From: Planctomycetota bacterium
GTDB lineage: Bacteria; Planctomycetota; UBA11346
Assembly (NCBI GenBank): GCA_947440715.1
Contig: CANETI010000051.1
Coordinates: forward strand, 1-10,546
Reading direction: 5' to 3'
Length of the DNA: 10,546 nucleotides
Part shown: piece after piece, positions 6,447-10,546 of the stretch
Position numbering within the stretch: position 1 is the first letter of the stretch
Layout of the letters: each line of letters begins with the position of its first letter
Position numbers and translations under genes: made by a program
Notes under the pieces: generated by a model
Seen by the model: the letters and a program-made list of their open reading frames with translations, nothing else
What the model was told of the DNA's origin: nothing
The model's database searches: none

Positions 6447-7748
6447 TTATTTCTTTTTCGGATCAGCCGGTTTCTTTGGGTCTGACTTTTTCGGATCGGC
6501 TGGTTTCGGCGGTTCTGTTTTTGCTGGTTCTTTCTTAGGTTCTACTTTCTTAGGCTCTTCTTTACGCGCATCAGGATCTGGGCCAAATGAGGTTAATAAC
6601 GCCTTGGCTAATTCAACATTGCTGTTGTTAGGCGGCCCATCAGCCGCTGCACCAACCACCAAACGCGCAGCGCGCTCCGTATCTTTGACGAATTGCGCTT
6701 TACGCTCGTCCTTCATCGCTTCGGCATTATTTTTAATAAGCTGGGCTTCGTCCCATAACAACCGACCGGCATTGTATCGCGCTTCACATTTTTGATCCGG
6801 AGAACCATAGGGCATCACATCCAGTTTAATCAATTCAACCAAGGCTGCTTGTTTATCGTTTTCAATCAGCGTTAACCCCAGGCCGAGCGAAATTTGCGCT
6901 TGGCGAGCGGGATCATTACGCAATCCACTAAGAATTTCACGATACGTTGATGCCGCCTCTTTGCTCTTTTTAAAGGACGTACGATAAGACTCTGCGCAAT
7001 ATAATTTGAAGTGGAACCAAACTTCCGGCTCATCAAATGATCGCACCGTCGCTTTTTTCATGAATTCATTAAATTTATTCGCGTTACCTTCGCCGACGGC
7101 AATGGCCGCGCGAATTGCATTCGCGCGCGACTCTGCAGCACTTATGCCATCCTTGCGGCCAAAGGCTTCCAATTCATCCGCAATTTTAACCGCATTAGCA
7201 TCTTTGGCCTGGGCCTGCGCCATGCCTAAGAAATATTTAACATCCAACCAAGAACGATGCGCTGGCAATGGCGGCTTAGCATTCGGGTCACCAGCAAATC
7301 CATCCACGACAACGGCATAAGCTTTTGCCGCTTCTTTATATTTTTTCGCTAATTCCCAGCACTGACCCTCATTAATCGAGCCATACACTTTTTCCCATTC
7401 ACGTGAACCGGCCAGTGCAGCTTGATTAAAAAATTCCGCCGCCGCTTCATAATTACCGGAATCGCGTTCGCTCACGCCCTTCGCGTAGGGGCCACCATCC
7501 ATGCCGTAATAAACGATGGAATCGAGTTCATTTGGTTTTAATTGATTTGGCTTGGCACCTGGAGTGCCGCTAACCAAACGAATGGTACGATACGATACGC
7601 CAAGCGTTGTTTCCGTTTCAACGTAGCCACTGATCTTAGTCCCGTTCTTTCGAATGATAATGTCCTTATCATCCACGGCGTTAGCGGCACTTGCTAGAAA
7701 TAAACTAGCGGTCAAAGCAAAAAAACTGGCGGCTAAACGAATGGTCAT
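6447..7748 (-). CDS. Exported TPR protein with N-terminal small beta domain and Lys/Pro-rich tail
   Basis: 433 residues from ATG 7748. Residues 1-24 are a signal peptide (MTIRLAASFFALTASLFLAS plus AANA). Residues ~28-82 form a short beta-type domain: 'IIIRKNGTKISGYVETETT' through 'LDSIVYYG'. Residues ~84-390 are helical repeats of TPR/Sel1-like character ('SGNYEAAAEFFNQAA', 'KKYKEAAKAYAVVVDGF', 'SKEAASTYREILSGL'). Residues ~393-433 are a disordered Lys/Pro/Asp/Glu tail ('KKPADPKKK' at the end). It is a diverged paralogue of the gene just upstream: shared 'ETT-x-GV', 'SIVY-x-G' and a late 'S-x-(D/E)Q-x-C-x-AR' block. Start choice: GGAG at 7754-7757 lies 5 nt before the ATG; an in-frame ATG at 7793 would put extra residues before the signal peptide. 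The role is unknown; TPRs suggest protein binding in the envelope. Confidence 0.85.
   Translation of the reverse strand: MTIRLAASFFALTASLFLASAANAVDDKDIIIRKNGTKISGYVETETTLGVSYRTIRLVSGTPGAKPNQLKPNELDSIVYYGMDGGPYAKGVSERDSGNYEAAAEFFNQAALAGSREWEKVYGSINEGQCWELAKKYKEAAKAYAVVVDGFAGDPNAKPPLPAHRSWLDVKYFLGMAQAQAKDANAVKIADELEAFGRKDGISAAESRANAIRAAIAVGEGNANKFNEFMKKATVRSFDEPEVWFHFKLYCAESYRTSFKKSKEAASTYREILSGLRNDPARQAQISLGLGLTLIENDKQAALVELIKLDVMPYGSPDQKCEARYNAGRLLWDEAQLIKNNAEAMKDERKAQFVKDTERAARLVVGAAADGPPNNSNVELAKALLTSFGPDPDARKEEPKKVEPKKEPAKTEPPKPADPKKSDPKKPADPKKK
6454..6507. repeat. In-frame direct repeat in the tail of the TPR gene
   Basis: Two 21-nt copies at 6454-6474 and 6487-6507 match at 19 of 21 positions and are spaced 33 nt apart (11 codons), encoding repeated 'KPADPKK' units. 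Further TTTCTTAGG-type repeats follow at about 6531-6560. This is a low-complexity tract able to change length by slippage without breaking the frame. Confidence 0.6.
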
Positions 7749-7829
7749 AACGTCTCCGAAACTTTGACGGCTGGGAAAACAAAACATGGGCATAAGTAAT
7801 TACTCTGATCAGTAGGTATTGAGCGAGGA

Positions 7830-8900
7830 CTACAGACTACCGGCATAAGAACGGTAGTCCTTACGCATTTCGTCGGACACTTTTTTATCTTTATCAATGC
7901 GACTAAGTATTTCGCGGGCTAATTTAATCGCCGCATTTTGAGTTTGTTCTTCAGCGCCCAGGATCGACGCCATGGCAGCTTGATCAAATGCAGCAAAATT
8001 ATTTTCGGTATCATTGACCTTAGCTAAAATTTGAGCGTGTTGTAAGCGCGCTCGGCATTGTTGCTCACTGCTAACTGCCGCCAAGTAGACCTTAATTAAA
8101 ACACCCACAGCATCAGGTTGTTTTTCTTGTGCTAATAAATCTTCCGCGATGGCTAGGCCGACTTGCCCAAATGCTTCTGGATCTTCAGCGATTTTAATTT
8201 TTGCCCAATAACCGCTCAGCAATGCTACCGAATCGGCCTGTTTTTTCTGTGAATTAAATACCGAACGCTGGCCAAGATGACCTTCCAACTCAGCATTCGG
8301 CCCCCAGTTAGCCGCTTGCTTCGCCATTTCTTTATAGTCATTCATCGCAGCAGCATGATCACCTGCAGCTAATCCCAATTGGGCGCGCAGCGACACCACT
8401 TCGGCCATGTGTACATTTTTCGGGTATTTCGTGATATATTCTTTGAGGGCCGCCAATGCATCTGCGCCTTTTCCCGTACGCGCTAAACTAGCTGCGCCTC
8501 GACGATAGGCTTGTTCAATTTCCCAATTCCATTTCGCGGACGCAGTCGCTTTCTTATAAAATTCTGGCGCTTTTTCGAATTCATTATTAGCGAAAAGCAC
8601 TTCCGCGCGCATGAAATTCGGATCTTCGCCATTACCATTGTAAACAATTGATTTATATTGACCGCGCTTGCGATTCACGGCTATTTTTGCCGGAGACTTC
8701 CAATCACCGAGATAAAACAACACACCATCAGTTGTTTCGCTTTCAATCCACGCGTCACTGATGATTTTTTCTTCCGTGATGACCGTGCCTGGCGCTGGTT
8801 CAATCGCGGCAAATAACGGTGCCGCCAAAGATCCCGCAACAATAAATGCTAATGCAGCGGAAATTTGAAGTAAACGATTGGTGGTAGGCAAAGGGCTCAT
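7830..8900 (-). CDS. Exported TPR protein, paralogue of the downstream TPR gene
   Basis: 356 residues from ATG 8900. Residues ~8-32 are a hydrophobic export signal ending in 'APLFAA'. Residues ~40-88 are the same small N-terminal domain as in the next gene ('IISDAWIESETTDGVLFYLG', then 'YKSIVYNGNGEDP'). The rest is helical TPR-type repeats: 'NNEFEKAPEFYKKATA', 'ARTGKGADALAALKEYITKYP' region, 'GDHAAAMNDYKEMAKQ', 'SSEQQCRARLQHAQILAKV'. Unlike its paralogue it has no Lys/Pro tail and ends at 'SYAGSL'. It overlaps the upstream gene by ATGA (start at 8898-8900, upstream stop at 8897-8899), which implies translational coupling; no strong ribosome site is visible. The gap to the downstream gene is 81 nt. 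The last codons form an 8-bp hairpin (7835-7842 with 7852-7859) without a T-tract. Function unknown. Confidence 0.85.
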   Translation of the reverse strand: MSPLPTTNRLLQISAALAFIVAGSLAAPLFAAIEPAPGTVITEEKIISDAWIESETTDGVLFYLGDWKSPAKIAVNRKRGQYKSIVYNGNGEDPNFMRAEVLFANNEFEKAPEFYKKATASAKWNWEIEQAYRRGAASLARTGKGADALAALKEYITKYPKNVHMAEVVSLRAQLGLAAGDHAAAMNDYKEMAKQAANWGPNAELEGHLGQRSVFNSQKKQADSVALLSGYWAKIKIAEDPEAFGQVGLAIAEDLLAQEKQPDAVGVLIKVYLAAVSSEQQCRARLQHAQILAKVNDTENNFAAFDQAAMASILGAEEQTQNAAIKLAREILSRIDKDKKVSDEMRKDYRSYAGSL

Positions 8901-10546
8901 TGGTCGGCTTTCTTTTCTTCCGCTGGTTTTTCTTCCGCCTTCGCAGCCGGTTCAGCTGGCTTTGGTGCTGTCTCGGCTGGAGCTGGAGCTGATTCCGGCA
9001 CCGGCGCTGGAGCTGGATCGGCTGCCGTTGGCGGCTTCGGTACTGGCGTACTGCCGTCAGTAGCAACCACCGCCATGACCTCATCCTCATCAGGCGTCAG
9101 CATGGTTTTAACTTCAAACGTCGGCGCATCGGGATCAGTAAACAGAGTCATAACTGAACCATTATTATCCACTTCACCGATCTTGAAGGCGGGCTTTTCT
9201 GTTACGCCATTTTTCTCATACAGACCAAGGAAGCGGCGAGCTAATTGCGTCGCCAATGCGTTTTGCGGACGACGTGCACGTTTGTCATCACCGTAGATGG
9301 GCGGACTAATTAAATCGCGCGACAAATCGCTGCGATCGCGACGCAAAAAGGACAAGCTATCATTCACAACTTTTACCTCGCCCATCATCACCGAGAATTC
9401 CAACACCAGCGTGTAGGCTTCCCAATATCCTACTTTATCACGCGTGCCACGTTTCTCGGCGCGAATACTTGCCGCCACAGCCCGTGCTTTTTCTAATTCA
9501 GCTTTGGGTGGCATCGGATCCGCTTTTAATGCCGCATTATAAGTGACCAGCACTAACGCCATTTGGTTTTCTAAACTAAGTGGGTCCTCATTGTAGTGCG
9601 CCATAAGAATGGGCAGCGCTTTTTCGAATTGATCATTCTCACGATAAAAAACCGCAAGGCGGCTTTCCGCCATCACTTTATTTGCTGCCATATTCAGCAC
9701 GTCATTGAAAGCATCCACCGCTTCTTCGATTTGCTTGTATTGCGCGGGGGCGACCACGGCTTTGTTTTTGGCCATGAGTTGGCGGAATTCTTTAATTTTA
9801 GTAATTGCACCAATCAGATCCCGACGTTGACGCTTAGGCCAATTCGCCTGCGGTAAATCCTTATAGGCTTGTCGGTCTTCGGCGCTGTCGTAAGCAAAAT
9901 CTACAATTTCTTCCCAGGCTTTCTTGAATTCGCCACGCGCGGTGACTACCGCACTATATTTCTCAATAATCGGCAATGGATTTTCTTTGAAACTATTCAG
10001 CGTCTGATCTTTTCCCAACAGGGTTATGTAGCGCAAATATTGTTTCGCCGCGCGTTGTTTTTCGTCGACGTCCCATAAGGTCGAGGCGATAAAGAGAATA
10101 TTGGGGACCGCTGTGCTATCAGTTACTGTTGGTTCAAATAAATCTGCAAATGCGCGATTAGCGACGGTTGCCATTTCAAGTAATTCGGGAGTTGCGCTTC
10201 CGGCGGATTGTAGGCGGGCAATCATGGTGACGGATCGATTGAAGACGATGGCCAGTAATTTAGCCGCGCCATCTAACGTCGAGTCCACATTTTTATTACG
10301 CAGCTTCCCGATACCGCGTTCTAAATTTTGATACACGACTTCATAGGTTTTCAGGGCTTCTAATAAAACCGCCGGATCTTTTGCTAAAACGTCTTTTCGT
10401 GATTCATGCCAATCGTGCGTCGCGCGACTCAATTGACGCACCATGCGTGCGGCTAATTGATCATCACTTGGCAGATTCTTCATGAATTCAGCATCCAATA
10501 ACTTCACCACTTCTTCGTATTTTTGATTGGCAATCAGGCTTTCGAC
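8897..10546 (-). CDS. Large TPR-like helical repeat protein with Pro/Ala/Glu-rich C-terminus, 5' end outside window
   Basis: 549 residues are visible and the frame stays open to the right edge. The first visible residues, 'VESLIANQKYEEVVKLLDAEF', are already a TPR-like helix pair, so the true start lies beyond the window; the in-frame GTG at 10510 is not a credible start. Helical repeats continue for ~450 residues ('LEALKTYEVVYQNLERGIGK', 'RAAKQYLRYITLLGKDQ', 'ENDQFEKALPILMAHYNEDP', 'YWEAYTLVLEFSVMMGEVK'). The last ~50 residues are Pro/Ala/Glu/Lys-rich ('PAPAPVPESAPAPAETAPKP'), probably disordered. It is the first visible gene of the leftward TPR operon and overlaps the next by 4 nt. An envelope location is inferred from the exported neighbours, as its own N-terminus is not seen. 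No enzymatic motif is recognised. Confidence 0.85.
   Translation of the reverse strand, partial: VESLIANQKYEEVVKLLDAEFMKNLPSDDQLAARMVRQLSRATHDWHESRKDVLAKDPAVLLEALKTYEVVYQNLERGIGKLRNKNVDSTLDGAAKLLAIVFNRSVTMIARLQSAGSATPELLEMATVANRAFADLFEPTVTDSTAVPNILFIASTLWDVDEKQRAAKQYLRYITLLGKDQTLNSFKENPLPIIEKYSAVVTARGEFKKAWEEIVDFAYDSAEDRQAYKDLPQANWPKRQRRDLIGAITKIKEFRQLMAKNKAVVAPAQYKQIEEAVDAFNDVLNMAANKVMAESRLAVFYRENDQFEKALPILMAHYNEDPLSLENQMALVLVTYNAALKADPMPPKAELEKARAVAASIRAEKRGTRDKVGYWEAYTLVLEFSVMMGEVKVVNDSLSFLRRDRSDLSRDLISPPIYGDDKRARRPQNALATQLARRFLGLYEKNGVTEKPAFKIGEVDNNGSVMTLFTDPDAPTFEVKTMLTPDEDEVMAVVATDGSTPVPKPPTAADPAPAPVPESAPAPAETAPKPAEPAAKAEEKPAEEKKADQ

Noticed and set aside
6343..6795. 150-codon plus-strand frame with Gly/Phe/Ser-rich repeats (GSAGFFGS, GSTFLGS)
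   Set aside because: It is the antisense reading of the Lys/Pro tail of the TPR gene; the apparent repeats follow from that low-complexity tract, and it overlaps the terminator hairpin.
7835..7859. Terminator at the end of the middle TPR gene
   Set aside because: The 8-bp hairpin lies inside the last codons and is not followed by a T-tract, so read-through into the next TPR gene is more likely.
8800..9090. Arg/Gln-rich minus-strand frame of 96 codons
   Set aside because: Out-of-frame reading of the Pro/Ala/Glu-rich tail of the large TPR gene; its composition is an artefact of that repeat.
1..10546. CRISPR array, tRNA/rRNA genes, toxin-antitoxin or defence genes
   Set aside because: No regularly spaced direct repeats, no cloverleaf-like or rRNA-like stretches, and no gene with such domains were seen on either strand.

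Overview
The window suggests a bacterium of the PVC superphylum, most likely Planctomycetota or Verrucomicrobiota. The main evidence is a planctomycete-type cytochrome c protein (PSCyt1/DUF1549), which is strongly enriched in those phyla. An exported NHL propeller, a PQQ-like propeller beginning with a 'W-x-QYRG-x-NRDG' type motif, and secreted TPR proteins carrying a short N-terminal domain fit the same origin. Base composition looks balanced by eye and similar across genes. I see no mobile element, CRISPR array, tRNA or rRNA.

Layout. (1) Positions 1-2250, minus strand: a cupin-type AraC regulator followed after 10 nt by a PSCyt1/DUF1549 cytochrome c protein that runs off the left edge. They look co-transcribed. 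(2) 2251-2593: divergent spacer with two inverted repeats and an AT-only tract. (3) 2594-5029, plus strand: a six-bladed NHL propeller, a hairpin-rich 177-nt spacer, then a PQQ-like propeller. Both products carry signal peptides. (4) 5047-6165, minus strand: ribBA, with an intact RibB half and a GTP cyclohydrolase II half that has lost its zinc cysteines and catalytic arginine motif. (5) 6166-6446: noncoding, holding a 30-bp perfect palindrome, an abutting 20-bp-arm stem-loop, and a probable terminator. (6) 6447-10546, minus strand: three exported or repeat-rich TPR genes. The first in transcription order runs off the right edge, the second overlaps it by 4 nt, and the third is a diverged tandem paralogue of the second.

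Function. The left half encodes an envelope-exposed set (cytochrome c oxidoreductase-like protein, two beta-propellers, one effector-sensing regulator) of the kind PVC bacteria use for extracellular or periplasmic chemistry, but no substrate can be read from the sequence. The right half is a TPR-protein operon of unknown function with Pro/Lys and Pro/Ala/Glu tails. ribBA supplies the dihydroxybutanone phosphate branch of riboflavin synthesis and probably depends on a GTP cyclohydrolase II encoded elsewhere.

I did not find a clearly new defence or mobile system. The most unusual items are the degenerate RibA half, the paralogous TPR pair, and the two hairpin-dense spacers.
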